A stretch of 64,000 nt of DNA from Clostridium thermopalmarium DSM 5974 (GTDB lineage Bacteria > Bacillota > Clostridia > Clostridiales > Clostridiaceae), in assembly GCF_002995795.1 (NCBI RefSeq), contig NZ_PVXN01000011.1:40049-104048 (forward strand), in the 5' to 3' direction. The notes under the pieces are model-generated. The model was given only the letters and a program-made list of their open reading frames with translations, was not told the origin of the DNA and made no database searches. Made by a program: the position numbers and the translations under genes. Below are positions 34,536 to 45,069 of this stretch, piece after piece (within the stretch, counting starts at the first letter, position 1; each line of letters starts with the position of its first letter).

Positions 34536-35984
34536 TTATTTCCTTTTCATTAACTCTACTATTTCATCCTTAGATATATATTTAAAACTCATCAATGATA
34601 TAAAGTATATAATAACTGCAGTAATTATATTTATTATTACATTAATATGAGTATATTTAAATATAAGTATTTGAGCGCACATTAATATTATTGCAGGGGA
34701 AAGCTTTACAAAATACTTAAGATAAGACACTCTTATAACCTTTTCTGCTTCCTTTTTCATTAAAGCAAAGTTAATTATTTCCGATAAAACCGTAGTAATG
34801 GCCGCTGCATTAATTCCGTAAAAAGGAATTAAAATTAAATTAAGTATAGCATTTACTACAGCTGAAATAGTGACTATTTTTAAATATGATTTTTCTCTAT
34901 CCCAGGCATTCAAGCTATATCCATAGTTTTCCCTTAAAAATAATATAAAAGCATATATTAATAGTATACAAAAAACAATATGCCCTTCTTTAAATTCCTC
35001 ACCAAAAAGCAATATAATAATTTGCTTAGATAAAAGTATTCCTCCTACCAACATAGGATATGCTATCATCGTTATTATCTTCCATAGATCGTCAACAGTG
35101 TTTTTCAATTTTCTTAAATTATTATTGTGAAATAGTTCTATAAGTATAGGAAAAAATGGAGTAAATATTATAGCTATTAGATTAATTAAAAAGTATATAA
35201 CTTTATAAGCTGATGAATATAAACCTAGTTCTCTATCAGTTCTCACAAATCCTATTATAATTGAATCAATATTTCCATTTATAAGAGATAATAGGGCTGA
35301 AAGTAAAAATGGTAATGAATTTAATATGAGAAATTTTACTTTATCTACAGTTATTGCAGGTTTGTATTTTAATTTTTTTACTTTATAAAATACATAGGCA
35401 TGAAAAGCTGAAGCTGCTGCCATACCTATAACCATAAATGCAGGAATTAAATATATTTGATTCTTATTTTTCAAAAATATTATGGTCAAAATAAAAGGAA
35501 AGGCTGACTTTAATACATTGTATATTGCATTATACTGCATTTCCTTTGTGCCAAAATAAAACCAGTCAATATTAAAAGCTAAAGGAAAAAGAGTCAATCC
35601 GTATATAGCCATAAGACCTTTAAAATCTATTCCCTTATTAGTAAAACATCCTATTAGTACCATAATTAAAAAACCTATTAAAGCACAAATCAATCTGATA
35701 AATATTATATTCCCAGCTAAGTTTTCCTTGGATATTTGATTTTTAGATACTTCTTTAATTCCTAGGGTTTGAAATCCAAACAAAGTAAACATAGTGAAAT
35801 AAGTTAATATAGATTGTGCTAAACTTATTTGCCCAAATTTATCTACACCTAGAATCCTTGCATAGTAAGCTATAACTAAAAAAGTTAGGAATTGTGATAC
35901 TATGTTAGCTGTGCCTATGGATAAAAAGTTCTTAGCTATATTTTTTATTTCTTTCACCACCCTAAACTGATTTATGTATTTCAC
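34536..35984 (-). CDS. wzx: Oligosaccharide flippase (Wzx type), second copy
   Basis: 482 residues with about 12-14 membrane segments; N-terminal NFLSIGTANIVSQFLTFLVIAYYARILGVDKFG is typical of PST/MATE-like flippases that move undecaprenyl-linked repeat units outward. The start is uncertain: GTG 35984 has no ribosome site, while an AGGGTGG motif lies about 25 nt inside the frame. A second flippase is encoded at 46842-48248. Confidence 0.9.
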   Translation of the reverse strand: MKYINQFRVVKEIKNIAKNFLSIGTANIVSQFLTFLVIAYYARILGVDKFGQISLAQSILTYFTMFTLFGFQTLGIKEVSKNQISKENLAGNIIFIRLICALIGFLIMVLIGCFTNKGIDFKGLMAIYGLTLFPLAFNIDWFYFGTKEMQYNAIYNVLKSAFPFILTIIFLKNKNQIYLIPAFMVIGMAAASAFHAYVFYKVKKLKYKPAITVDKVKFLILNSLPFLLSALLSLINGNIDSIIIGFVRTDRELGLYSSAYKVIYFLINLIAIIFTPFFPILIELFHNNNLRKLKNTVDDLWKIITMIAYPMLVGGILLSKQIIILLFGEEFKEGHIVFCILLIYAFILFLRENYGYSLNAWDREKSYLKIVTISAVVNAILNLILIPFYGINAAAITTVLSEIINFALMKKEAEKVIRVSYLKYFVKLSPAIILMCAQILIFKYTHINVIINIITAVIIYFISLMSFKYISKDEIVELMKRK

Positions 35985-36021
35985 TGAAATCTATATTTAC
36001 TGTCTTATTTTTATTTTTGTA

Positions 36022-36732
36022 TTAATTTGTTGATCGAATAACTTTTATTAGGAACTTAGGTATAACCATCAATCTTTTAATTCTAAGAGGTTCTTTTACG
36101 ACTCTGTAAAGCCATTCCAATCCTAAATTAATCATCCATCTTGGAGCCCTATTTACTTTTCCAGCAAAAACATCAAAGCTTCCTCCCACTCCCATGAATA
36201 CTCTACATGGAAGAACATTAAAATATTTTTGTATAAATTTTTCTTGTCTTGGACACCCCATTGCTACAAATAAAGCAAAAGGCTTTTTTTCCTGTATATC
36301 TTGTATTATATCATTGCAATTATCTAAATCAAAATAACCATTATGACTTCCTACAATCTTTAATTCAGGATATTTTGATATTATATTTATAATGCATTCC
36401 TTCAAAATCTCTTCCTTTGCTCCAACCAAGTATATGCTTTTATTTTCTCTTTCGCATTTCTTAATTATGTCTTCCATAACCTCAATTCCCGGTATTTTCT
36501 CCTTTACTGGATCTTTTACAATTTTAGATGCTATGACAGTACCTATACCGTCAGGTATTATTACTGAGTTTGGATGAGTGTATAGTTTAAATAAAGCATC
36601 ATCTTTAAGTCCACTATATAAAATCTCTGGATTCCCAGAGATAATGTTAATCTTTTCAAAGTTCTGTATATAACTCATAAATTCAGATTTTGACTTATTA
36701 AAAACATTATACCTTAGTATTTTTGTAAACAT
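36022..36732 (-). CDS. WecG/TagA/CpsF family glycosyltransferase
   Basis: 236 residues. Family marks: NIISGNPEILYSG, PDGIGTVIASKIV, RVFMGVGGSFDVFAGKVNRAPRW and GLEWLYRVVKEP. TagA adds ManNAc to lipid-linked GlcNAc in teichoic acid linkage units, and WecG adds ManNAcA. With the WecB-type epimerase at 41164-42222 this points to a ManNAc-type sugar. ATG 36732 with AGGTGA; a longer frame to 36783 overlaps the upstream gene and is rejected. Confidence 0.92.
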   Translation of the reverse strand: MFTKILRYNVFNKSKSEFMSYIQNFEKINIISGNPEILYSGLKDDALFKLYTHPNSVIIPDGIGTVIASKIVKDPVKEKIPGIEVMEDIIKKCERENKSIYLVGAKEEILKECIINIISKYPELKIVGSHNGYFDLDNCNDIIQDIQEKKPFALFVAMGCPRQEKFIQKYFNVLPCRVFMGVGGSFDVFAGKVNRAPRWMINLGLEWLYRVVKEPLRIKRLMVIPKFLIKVIRSTN

Positions 36733-36754
36733 GTTTTCACCTACTATTCCTATT

Positions 36755-37408
36755 TTAGAAGGCACCTTCTCTTTTAAATACACTTAGTACTGTTTTAAAT
36801 AATATCTTTATATCATATAAAATAGAAAAGTTCTTAATATAAGTTAAATCATAATATATAGTTTTCCCAAGCTCTATTTCTCCTCTTCCACTGATCTGAG
36901 CAAGACCAGTGATTCCTGGCAAAACTAATAATCTTTGTTTATATTCTTCTGGATAGAATTTTACTACATCTGGAATTTCAGGTCTTGGTCCTACTAAACT
37001 CATATTTCCAATAAGAACATTAAACAGTTGAGGTATTTCATCTAAACTTGTCTTTCTAAGAAAGCTTCCAACCCTTGTTATTCTATTATCACTTTTGCTT
37101 TGGAATATAAAATTCTCAATATTGTCGGCATCAATAGCAAGCTCTCTTTTCTTTTCAGCATCTGGAACCATGGTTCTGAACTTATATATTTTAAAAGGAA
37201 CGTTATCTTTACCAACTCTTGTTTGTTTAAATATAACTGGACCTTTAGAATCCAACTTAATAGCTATAGCAATTAATATGTAAAATGGAATAAGAATGAT
37301 AATTCCAATAAGAGATAAAACTATGTCCATAAATCTTTTTACAGCGAATTGAAATTTTTTTGCTTCTATATCCTTTTCTACATCTATTATTATATTTTTG
37401 GCATTCAT
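36755..37408 (-). CDS. Initiating undecaprenyl-phosphate sugar-1-phosphate transferase
   Basis: 217 residues, the short PglC-like form: one N-terminal membrane hairpin (about 25-48) and a catalytic domain with KIYKFRTMVPDAEKK, FLRKTSLDEIPQLFNVLIGNMSLVGPRPE and PGITGLAQISGRGE. Transfers a sugar phosphate from a UDP-sugar to undecaprenyl phosphate and so starts the repeat unit. Start ATG 37408, one codon after a TTG. Lies 23 nt before the TagA-family gene. Confidence 0.93.
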   Translation of the reverse strand: MNAKNIIIDVEKDIEAKKFQFAVKRFMDIVLSLIGIIILIPFYILIAIAIKLDSKGPVIFKQTRVGKDNVPFKIYKFRTMVPDAEKKRELAIDADNIENFIFQSKSDNRITRVGSFLRKTSLDEIPQLFNVLIGNMSLVGPRPEIPDVVKFYPEEYKQRLLVLPGITGLAQISGRGEIELGKTIYYDLTYIKNFSILYDIKILFKTVLSVFKREGAF

Positions 37409-37461
37409 CAAAATCCTCTCCTACTCTTACATTTAGAAATATTTTACACCATAAAATATTT

Positions 37462-38718
37462 TTAATGTACATTATTTTGACAGTTACTATTATAAATAAT
37501 TCCTTCAAAAATAGCTACTAAAATCCAAAAATACATACTTACTTTTGGTACAAAGAATAAGTTATCAAATATATTCATAAATAGAAAAACTATGGCTGAA
37601 ATAAAAAAACCTTTAAAAAATATTTTATGTTGCAACTCTTTTTCTATATATAAAAACTTTTTTAATTTAATAAAGATGGCTATAAGTATTATAATAAACA
37701 ACATAGTTCCCAATATACCTAATTCACTCTGCACCTTTAGATAAGAATTATGAGAAGGAAATCTTGTATTATGGTTATACATTAGTTCAGGAAATCTGGA
37801 TACATATTCACCGTATAAGCTGACGTAATTTCCATTTCCAACTCCTAAAATAGGGTGATCCTTTATCATTTTAATTGCAATTTTCCATGTACTAATCCTA
37901 GGATCTTGAAATATTATACTAAAATCTCCTAATCTGTTTCTAATAGCCGGAACTATTAAAGCTAATACTACACCTAATATTGGAAGTAATATAGCCTTCC
38001 AATTATAAAGTACAATTAAAAGAAAAGCTCCTAAAGCTAAGGCTAACCATGCGCTTCTAGAAAAACTTAATCCAATATTTATAAACATTAAAATTGAGGC
38101 TACTGAATATATAAGTTTATTTGATTTCTTTTCCGCATATATAGCTAACATTATCGTAGGAAATATAACTAAAATTAAAAATGCTCCTAGAGTATTTGGA
38201 TTATCTAAAGTTGAAGTAATTCTTACGGGTACAGAGTATTTCTTAGGATCATATATAAATTTTTCATCTAGTCCTATCTTAGTAAAGTATTGCACTATTC
38301 CAAAAGCACTTATTATAGAAGATACTGCAATATAGACTTTTAAAATAGAATTAAATATAGATCTGCTTCTAGTTTCATATTTAATTATAAAATAAAGAAT
38401 AATATAGTATAGAAATCTTAAGCTTTCACTGAAAGCAAGAGTTTTTTCTTTTGCATAACTTATAGATGAAAGCATTAATACTAATAATAAAAACATAGGT
38501 AGGCTTAAATAGTCATTGAAAAAGTCTCTTATCCCTTTAATAAACCTACCTCTGCTTTGTTTCTTGCTTATTATTAATAATAAATAGAATAATACTATAA
38601 TGAAAAAAATAAAATCTCCTAATGAAAAACCTTTGATTTTTAAATTAACAGGAAGTAAAGGAAACATAATTACGTATATCAATATCATGCAGTTAAAAAT
38701 TTTATTTAGTGCACTCAT
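37462..38718 (-). CDS. wzy: O-antigen ligase/polymerase family protein (Wzy), second copy
   Basis: 418 residues, about 10-12 membrane segments and a large outer loop with the RISTWKIAIKMIKDHPILGVGNGNY and HNSYLKVQSELGILG blocks common to Wzy/WaaL proteins. It would polymerise flipped repeat units. A hairpin with moderate T-run lies just upstream, so it may start a separate transcript. Confidence 0.88.
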   Translation of the reverse strand: MSALNKIFNCMILIYVIMFPLLPVNLKIKGFSLGDFIFFIIVLFYLLLIISKKQSRGRFIKGIRDFFNDYLSLPMFLLLVLMLSSISYAKEKTLAFSESLRFLYYIILYFIIKYETRSRSIFNSILKVYIAVSSIISAFGIVQYFTKIGLDEKFIYDPKKYSVPVRITSTLDNPNTLGAFLILVIFPTIMLAIYAEKKSNKLIYSVASILMFINIGLSFSRSAWLALALGAFLLIVLYNWKAILLPILGVVLALIVPAIRNRLGDFSIIFQDPRISTWKIAIKMIKDHPILGVGNGNYVSLYGEYVSRFPELMYNHNTRFPSHNSYLKVQSELGILGTMLFIIILIAIFIKLKKFLYIEKELQHKIFFKGFFISAIVFLFMNIFDNLFFVPKVSMYFWILVAIFEGIIYNSNCQNNVH

Positions 38719-38768
38719 TTTCTCACCTTCTTAAAAATTCTATACATGCCTGTAGTTACACAAAATTA

Positions 38769-38786
38769 GCACGCAAATCAGCGTGC
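38769..38786 (-). terminator. Hairpin between a glycosyltransferase gene and wzy
   Basis: GCACGC/GCGTGC stem with a 6-nt loop, flanked by pairing AAAATTA/TAATTTT arms on the minus strand. The T-run (TAATTTTG) is only moderate: partial terminator or stabiliser. Confidence 0.5.
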
Positions 38787-38824
38787 CAAATGTTAATTTT
38801 ATTAGATATGGAGAGATCTATATA

Positions 38825-40042
38825 TTATAAATTTAACAGTATCTTTTCCAGCTTTTTTGTTATACTTTCTCTTGAAAAATTCTCCATAACATACTTTCTT
38901 CCATTTCTACCCAACTCTTTTCTAAGCTCTATATCATTATATAATTTTAAAGCTGCTTCTGCAATAGCTTCTGGGTTTTCTGGCTCTACTACTATTCCAG
39001 CTTGTGCATCATTTATTAATTTTGCTGCTTCTCCTTCCACAGCAAGAATTATTGGAAGTTGTGAAGCTAAAGCCTCAAACATTTTTGAAGGTAAAGCTCC
39101 TTTAAATAAATCCAGCTTTTTTAAAGGAATAACTGTTGCATCCATAGATGCAATTATTCTAGGCATATTGGATTTTGGTTGTACAGGCAAAAATTTTACA
39201 TTTTCTAAATTTTTCTCTTTACTCATGTTTATAAGTTTGCCTTTCTCAGGCCCATCTCCAATGAAAATAAACTGTATATCTTTATAATCTTTCAAAATCT
39301 CCGCAGCTTCTATTACCACTTCCAATCCTTGAGCAAGACCATGAATTCCTGCATAAACTATAGAAAACTTATTCTCTATACCTATCTCTTTTCTAAAGTT
39401 TTCATCTCTGTTTTCCTTCTTAAAGAATTCCGTATTTACACCATTGGTTATTAGATGAACCTTTGACTTATCAAATCCTCTATTTACTATATTATCAACA
39501 ATCCCTTTAGTTTGTCCTGTTACTGCATCTGCTTTTCTATAGCAAAATTCTTCAAGCCATGTGGACATCTTAATAAACAATTTATTATTTAATACTCCCA
39601 GCTTTATTGCTGATTCAGGCCACAAGTCTGATACGTTAAATACAAATTTAGCACCCTTTAACTTCGATAGTACATATCCAGACCATCCTAAAAATAGTGG
39701 AGGAGATTCTGTTATTATTACATCTTGTTTTTCTATGTACTTAGCTCCTTGAAACACTGAGGAGAATGTAAATGAAAGGTAATTCCTCATTCTTTTAGTA
39801 AAGCTTTTTTCTTTAGTAGCATAAATACTAGTTCTAACTATTTTTATACCTTCTAGTTCTTCCTTTAAAACTTTTTTACCCTTATATTCATCAAAAATTT
39901 CTCCTTTAGGATAGTTTGGCATAGCAGTTAAAATAGTAATATCATGTCCCAATTTCTTTAGCTCTTTTGCAAATTCAAAAATTCTATTTTGTGGTGCTCC
40001 TACCTCTGGTGGGCAATACTGTGTTAAGAATAGAATCTTCAT
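38825..40042 (-). CDS. Glycosyltransferase family 4 (WbuB-like)
   Basis: 405 residues. MKILFLTQYCPPEVGAPQNRIFEFA start, SDLWPES motif, and a C-terminal donor domain with FIGDGPEKGKL, GALPSKMFEALASQLPIILAVEGEA and VVEPENPEAIAEA. This set is usual for WbuB-type transferases of GlcNAc- or FucNAc-like sugars. ATG 40042 follows GAGGTGA; the longer frame to 40066 is not used. Confidence 0.9.
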   Translation of the reverse strand: MKILFLTQYCPPEVGAPQNRIFEFAKELKKLGHDITILTAMPNYPKGEIFDEYKGKKVLKEELEGIKIVRTSIYATKEKSFTKRMRNYLSFTFSSVFQGAKYIEKQDVIITESPPLFLGWSGYVLSKLKGAKFVFNVSDLWPESAIKLGVLNNKLFIKMSTWLEEFCYRKADAVTGQTKGIVDNIVNRGFDKSKVHLITNGVNTEFFKKENRDENFRKEIGIENKFSIVYAGIHGLAQGLEVVIEAAEILKDYKDIQFIFIGDGPEKGKLINMSKEKNLENVKFLPVQPKSNMPRIIASMDATVIPLKKLDLFKGALPSKMFEALASQLPIILAVEGEAAKLINDAQAGIVVEPENPEAIAEAALKLYNDIELRKELGRNGRKYVMENFSRESITKKLEKILLNL

Positions 40043-40073
40043 TCTTTCACCTCTAACCTTATTCAATTTTTAT

Positions 40074-41138
40074 CTAAATGTATCTGCTGTAAACTTCTAT
40101 CATAATTTTAGCATTATTCTTCCAATTATAATTTTCTTCCACATGCTTTCTAGCATTTTCACCTAACACAAGAAGGTTATTTTTATTTGAAAGCATAAAT
40201 TTTAGCTTTTCCTTTATCATCTTACTATTTTCTTTTTCAACTAGATAACCATTATATCCTTCGATTATTACTTCTTTTAACCCACCTACATTAGATGCTA
40301 ATACAGGTCTTTTACACGACCCAGCTTCAACTGCTGCAACTCCAAAGCTTTCACTTAAAGATGGAAAGCAAACTATATCCATTTGATTTAGATAATGTGG
40401 AATTTCTTCATTTCTTACTCTTCCTGTAAATGTAACCTTGGACTCTATGCCTTTATCCTTACAAAGCAATTTAAGATTTTCCTTTTCGCTGCCATCTCCT
40501 ACAATGAGAAGTCTTATATTATCTTTTATCCATTCTTTACTTAGTTCTGAAAAAGCCTCTATTAGATAATTTATACCATATATTTTTTCTAGTCCTTTTG
40601 TTATACCAATAGTAATGTAATTATTAGCCAAAATAGGAGTAGTACATTTAAACTTTTCAATATCAACTCCAAAGGGAGTGAGTATTATTTCCCCTTCATA
40701 ATATTTTTCTATTTCCCTTGCCATGTCCTTGCTAGTTGAACATACTACTCTAGCACTTTTTAGTATTTTTTCTAACAATACTTTGTTAAATATATTGCTT
40801 TTAGGAAATTCATATATATCACTTCCCCAAGCTGAAACAATATATGATTTATGTCTACATGCCATGCCTAGCATTCCATAGCTTGATGCATAAAAGCTAT
40901 GCAAAATGTCTGGATTAATCTTCTTTACTAATTTTTTCACTTTAGGAATTAATAAAAAATAACTAAGTTTGGAACTAAAAGGAGGATTTAAAACATATAA
41001 ACTTACATTGTTTGCATATTTATATTTAGTATCTCTTAAAGAAATTAAATGTATTTCATAGTTTAGTTCTGAAAAATAATCAATCCATTTCTTTGTATGA
41101 ATGCTGTCAGCATCACCCAAAATACATATCCTCGTCAT
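40074..41138 (-). CDS. Glycosyltransferase family 4
   Basis: 354 residues. Two Rossmann-like halves; donor-site marks GITKGLEKIYGINYLIEAF, LLIVGDGSEKENLKLL and FPSLSESFGVAAVEAGSCKRPVLASNVGG. Acceptor and donor unknown. ATG 41138 with GAGGAG 6 nt upstream; the frame open to 41180 would overlap the wecB-type gene and is rejected. Confidence 0.9.
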   Translation of the reverse strand: MTRICILGDADSIHTKKWIDYFSELNYEIHLISLRDTKYKYANNVSLYVLNPPFSSKLSYFLLIPKVKKLVKKINPDILHSFYASSYGMLGMACRHKSYIVSAWGSDIYEFPKSNIFNKVLLEKILKSARVVCSTSKDMAREIEKYYEGEIILTPFGVDIEKFKCTTPILANNYITIGITKGLEKIYGINYLIEAFSELSKEWIKDNIRLLIVGDGSEKENLKLLCKDKGIESKVTFTGRVRNEEIPHYLNQMDIVCFPSLSESFGVAAVEAGSCKRPVLASNVGGLKEVIIEGYNGYLVEKENSKMIKEKLKFMLSNKNNLLVLGENARKHVEENYNWKNNAKIMIEVYSRYI

Positions 41139-41163
41139 ATTATACTCCTCTTTTATCCTTTTC

Positions 41164-42222
41164 TTAATTATTTTTCTCAAGTATTTCCACTATCTTATCT
41201 GACGCTCTTCCATCTCCAAAGCTATTGACTTTTTCCTTATCTGGAATGAATGTGATAATTGCATCCTTTATCTTATTTTTGTCAGCTCCCACAAGTACAT
41301 TCCAACCATTTTCAACAGTTTCTACCCATTCTGTCTCATCTCTTAAGGTTATACATGGAACATCTAAAAAGAAAGCTTCTTTTTGAACTCCTCCGCTATC
41401 TGAAACTATTTTCTTGCTATTTGATTCTAGCATTACCATGTCAAGATATCCGACTGGATCAATTACCTTAACATTTTCCTCAAAAATAAGATTATAATCT
41501 TGCATATATTTCCTAGTTCTTGGGTGAAGAGGTAATATTATAAGCTCTTTACTTTCATTTAATGCTTCAACTATATTTTTTAATCTATTAATGTCATTAG
41601 TATTTTCAGCTCTATGTATAGTAGCTAGTATATATTCCTTTTTATTTACTCCAATTTTATATAATATATTGCTCTTTTCCTCTGCTATTTTTCTAAAATG
41701 TAAAATAGCATCAAACATAACATCTCCTACATTAAACACATTTTTATCTATACCTTCTTTATATAAATTTTTTACTGCGGTTTCAGTAGGTGCAAAGAGG
41801 TATTTTGAAATGTGATCAGTTAATATTCTATTCTGTTCTTCTGGCATAGCCATATTGAAACTTCTAAGTCCTGCTTCTACATGAGCTACAGGTACAAGCA
41901 GTTTGCTTGCAGCTAAAGCTCCTGCAATGGTAGAATTAGTATCTCCATATGTTAGTAAGCAATCTGGCTTTTCTTTTATAATTATCTCTTCAATTTTTTC
42001 AAGCATTCTTCCTGTTTGCGCTCCATGTCCACCTGAACCTACATTTAAGTTGTAATCAGGATAAGGTATATTCAGTTCTTCAAAAAAAATTTTTGACATA
42101 TTATCATCATAGTGCTGTCCTGTATGAATTATTATCTCTTTATTATTTTTTCTTATCTTTCTAGATACTGCTGCCGCTTTGATAAATTGCGGTCTTGCTC
42201 CTATAACTGTAACTATTTTCAT
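41164..42222 (-). CDS. wecB: UDP-N-acetylglucosamine 2-epimerase (non-hydrolysing, WecB/WbpI type)
   Basis: 352 residues. MKIVTVIGARPQFIKAAAVS, HTGQHYDDNMS, YGDTNSTIAGALAASKL, HVEAGLRSFNMAMPEEQNR and SDSGGVQKEAFFL identify the family. Makes UDP-ManNAc from UDP-GlcNAc, or a 2-epimer of a GlcNAcA derivative as WbpI does. The WbpA/B/D-like genes in this locus make the second option real. Distinct from the hydrolysing LegG at 52303. Confidence 0.94.
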   Translation of the reverse strand: MKIVTVIGARPQFIKAAAVSRKIRKNNKEIIIHTGQHYDDNMSKIFFEELNIPYPDYNLNVGSGGHGAQTGRMLEKIEEIIIKEKPDCLLTYGDTNSTIAGALAASKLLVPVAHVEAGLRSFNMAMPEEQNRILTDHISKYLFAPTETAVKNLYKEGIDKNVFNVGDVMFDAILHFRKIAEEKSNILYKIGVNKKEYILATIHRAENTNDINRLKNIVEALNESKELIILPLHPRTRKYMQDYNLIFEENVKVIDPVGYLDMVMLESNSKKIVSDSGGVQKEAFFLDVPCITLRDETEWVETVENGWNVLVGADKNKIKDAIITFIPDKEKVNSFGDGRASDKIVEILEKNN

Positions 42223-42233
42223 ATTGTTCACCT

Positions 42234-43598
42234 CTAGTCTTTTATTTCAGACATTACTCTAATAAGTTCCTTTGTTAAATTTTCTCGGCTATACTTTTTT
42301 ACCTGTTCCCAATTAGGACTTATAGGATTTACATGATTTATATAATTATTATAGACTTTATACAATACTTTTTCTATCTCACCTAAATCAGAGGGATGTG
42401 CAACATATCCTGTGTTAGTTTCTAGTATTAGTTCTTTTGCAACTCCATCTGGCACAATTCCTATTATAGGTTTTCCAGCTCTTATATATTCAAACAACTT
42501 CCCCGTATATATGCCCTCTACTCCTTTCATATCACTTAATATGAGTAAAAGAGCATCGCAATCTGAGAATTGTTTGATACTTTCACTGTGTGGAAGATAT
42601 TTTTTCTGCTCTATAATTCCTCTATATTTTGCTTCATATTTATCTAATATTTTCTGCTGTTCATATCCTACATTTCCAGTAAACTTAAATAAAATTTTAT
42701 TCTTATCTATTTTTCCTTCTTTAATCAATTTATCTAGAGCCTTTAGTAAACTTTCTGGCGATTCTATTCCATATAAAGTTCCATTATAAAGTATTATTAA
42801 CCTATCTTGATTTTTTCTATTAGCCAAGTCTAAATTTGTAAAATCATCTTCATCATATCCATTTGGAATTACAATAAATTTATTTTTATTTTCTTCAGGA
42901 TACCTATTAATAAAATCATTAATAATAGGTTTACTTACACTAATAATTCTATCTGAATTTTTTACTATCTTCTTTTCAAAATATTTATATATAACCTTTA
43001 GAAAAGTACCATGATCTGCAAAGGCATTACTAACCCATGGATCTCTAAAATCTGCTATCCATTTAATATTATATTTTTTTGATAGTTTTTCTGCAATAAT
43101 ATGACAAGAATAAGGGGCAGAGCTGGAAATAATCATATCTATTTTGTCATTTTCGATAATCTTAGAACCTTCGGTTACAGCATATTTAATCCATCCCTTT
43201 TTGTCATCTGGAATATTTATAAGATTATAATATTGTAAAAATATTTTTTTTGCTATTTGAATTAACTTGCTTTTAAATTTTGAAAGCTTTGTTGGAACCT
43301 GTATAGCAACAGTACTATCCTTAGTATCATTATCCTTACTGCTACTTCCTTCACGTCTAAAGCTTAAAAGCTTCTCCAATACATTTACTTCTTTTATATA
43401 GGTTCTATAAACCTTTATAGAACCATTTATATCTCTTTTTAAGGACTTATCCACAATTCCTGACGCTTCTTCTTTTACAGTTAATACGCTTACATTGTAT
43501 CCTTCCTTACTTAGATACTTAGCGAATTTAGAAACTCTCTGAACTCCTGCTCCACCTTTAGGCGGATAATAATAGGCTATAATTAAAATATTTTTCAT
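42234..43598 (-). CDS. Glycosyltransferase family 4-type protein
   Basis: 454 residues. N-terminal ILIIAYYYPPKGGAGVQRV and middle WIADFRDPWVSN are marks of the WbaZ/Gtr-like GT4 group; C-terminal GIYTGKLFEYIRAGKPIIGIVPDGVA binds the nucleotide sugar. AAGGGAA site before ATG 43598. Start is 2 nt after the wzy stop, so the two are tightly coupled. Confidence 0.88.
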   Translation of the reverse strand: MKNILIIAYYYPPKGGAGVQRVSKFAKYLSKEGYNVSVLTVKEEASGIVDKSLKRDINGSIKVYRTYIKEVNVLEKLLSFRREGSSSKDNDTKDSTVAIQVPTKLSKFKSKLIQIAKKIFLQYYNLINIPDDKKGWIKYAVTEGSKIIENDKIDMIISSSAPYSCHIIAEKLSKKYNIKWIADFRDPWVSNAFADHGTFLKVIYKYFEKKIVKNSDRIISVSKPIINDFINRYPEENKNKFIVIPNGYDEDDFTNLDLANRKNQDRLIILYNGTLYGIESPESLLKALDKLIKEGKIDKNKILFKFTGNVGYEQQKILDKYEAKYRGIIEQKKYLPHSESIKQFSDCDALLLILSDMKGVEGIYTGKLFEYIRAGKPIIGIVPDGVAKELILETNTGYVAHPSDLGEIEKVLYKVYNNYINHVNPISPNWEQVKKYSRENLTKELIRVMSEIKD

Positions 43599-43599
43599 A

Positions 43600-45069
43600 T
43601 TATTCCCTTTCCTTATGTTTTATAACCTTTACCATTATACTTATTATTACTACAAATACAAAAGCTGGAGTAATGCTTATTGGATATGTAGATGTAAAGA
43701 AAGCTTGTCCCGTGATATTTCCATATATAAACAAAGTCATTATTCCTATGATAGCAGGACATAGAATTTGTATATACCTTCTATTTTTTACACAGCATAT
43801 TATTGATTTTATTACCAATATAAGGATTGATATAAAAAATACAGCAGTGAAAATCAGTCCTACTTCAGTGGCTATATCAAATATTATATTATGGGCATCC
43901 ATATATATTTTTTTGGGACTTCCTCCATAAGTAACATAGAAATTTTTAAATTGCCCTAACCCTACACCAAAATAAGGGTGATCAAAAATTATTGCAAGAG
44001 CTACATTCCATATAGGTCTTCTGCTTTTAGCCTGTTCTATAAATCTACCTATCAAACCGCCATTATCTAATAAAGCTTCAGAACCTTTTATCTCTATTTC
44101 TTCCTTTATCTCATTAAATTCCCATCTATGACTTACGTTATAACCTAAACATGCAAAAATAATTAGTGAAATAAATAGGTACTTCTTATAATTTTTTATA
44201 TCTAAAATTGTTACAAGTATTATGCAAAAGGCTACTGCTACTAATATTCCTCTAGACTTTTGAGTAGATAAATTAACTATTTGTATCACCATAAGAATCT
44301 TATACACCCAATTATATCTAGGAAGAATATCCTTGTTTACCGAAAACATGAGTATGTATGGTAATACTATGATAGTATATCCCAACATAAAATTACTTCC
44401 TAATGCTCCATAGAGGTGTTGGTTAACTCCTCTAAAAACTAGGTTAAATATGGCTACAACAATATCTGGTATTGAGGATATTGTAACTCCAATTGCTAAA
44501 TAAGTTATAATTTTTTCTATAAACATTCTATCTAATTTTTTATAACTTAGTATGGTTAAACTAAGTAAAATCATTGAAATTAGCACCATAAACATTAGCT
44601 TTAAGGACTCTAATCTATTATAACTAAATATAGTAGATATTAAAGCTAAAACTATAAGGATAATATAAACAAAAATCAACCCTTTATATTTTCCCTTTAC
44701 GCTAACTTTAAATAAATCTATTTCATTTCTATTTTTATATACATTTATTATGAATATGGCAAAATATATAAAGTATATTGGAGTCCCTATAAATTTTAGT
44801 CCTAATCTAGCTAATATATACAAGCTTAGTGGTATTAATGGTACTCCTGCTAAGTAAACTATCAAATTAGTTTCAAAATCCTTAAACATCAAAAACATGC
44901 TGCATATTACAAATAAAGTAACAAAGAAGCTGCTTGCAAAGGTAAATATATTGGTTGTTCCTATTTTTAAAAAGATAGCTATCTCTATTAAGACATACAA
45001 CGCTATTATTAAAAACTTATATTTTTTTAAATAATCTACATACCCCTTCATTTCTTCAATAAATGTCAT
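43600..45069 (-). CDS. wzy: O-antigen polymerase/ligase family protein (Wzy), first copy
   Basis: 489 residues, about 12 membrane segments, outer-loop block RRPIWNVALAIIFDHPYFGVGLGQFKNFY and a later DAHNIIFDIATEVGLIF. Polymerises lipid-linked repeats. Its ATG overlaps the stop of the upstream gene (ATGA), indicating translational coupling with the 581-residue protein. Confidence 0.87.
   Translation of the reverse strand: MTFIEEMKGYVDYLKKYKFLIIALYVLIEIAIFLKIGTTNIFTFASSFFVTLFVICSMFLMFKDFETNLIVYLAGVPLIPLSLYILARLGLKFIGTPIYFIYFAIFIINVYKNRNEIDLFKVSVKGKYKGLIFVYIILIVLALISTIFSYNRLESLKLMFMVLISMILLSLTILSYKKLDRMFIEKIITYLAIGVTISSIPDIVVAIFNLVFRGVNQHLYGALGSNFMLGYTIIVLPYILMFSVNKDILPRYNWVYKILMVIQIVNLSTQKSRGILVAVAFCIILVTILDIKNYKKYLFISLIIFACLGYNVSHRWEFNEIKEEIEIKGSEALLDNGGLIGRFIEQAKSRRPIWNVALAIIFDHPYFGVGLGQFKNFYVTYGGSPKKIYMDAHNIIFDIATEVGLIFTAVFFISILILVIKSIICCVKNRRYIQILCPAIIGIMTLFIYGNITGQAFFTSTYPISITPAFVFVVIISIMVKVIKHKERE

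Noticed and set aside
37257..37508. 83-codon minus-strand frame between the wzy and initiating-transferase genes
   Set aside because: Overlaps both genes in another frame, with no ribosome site and no domain.
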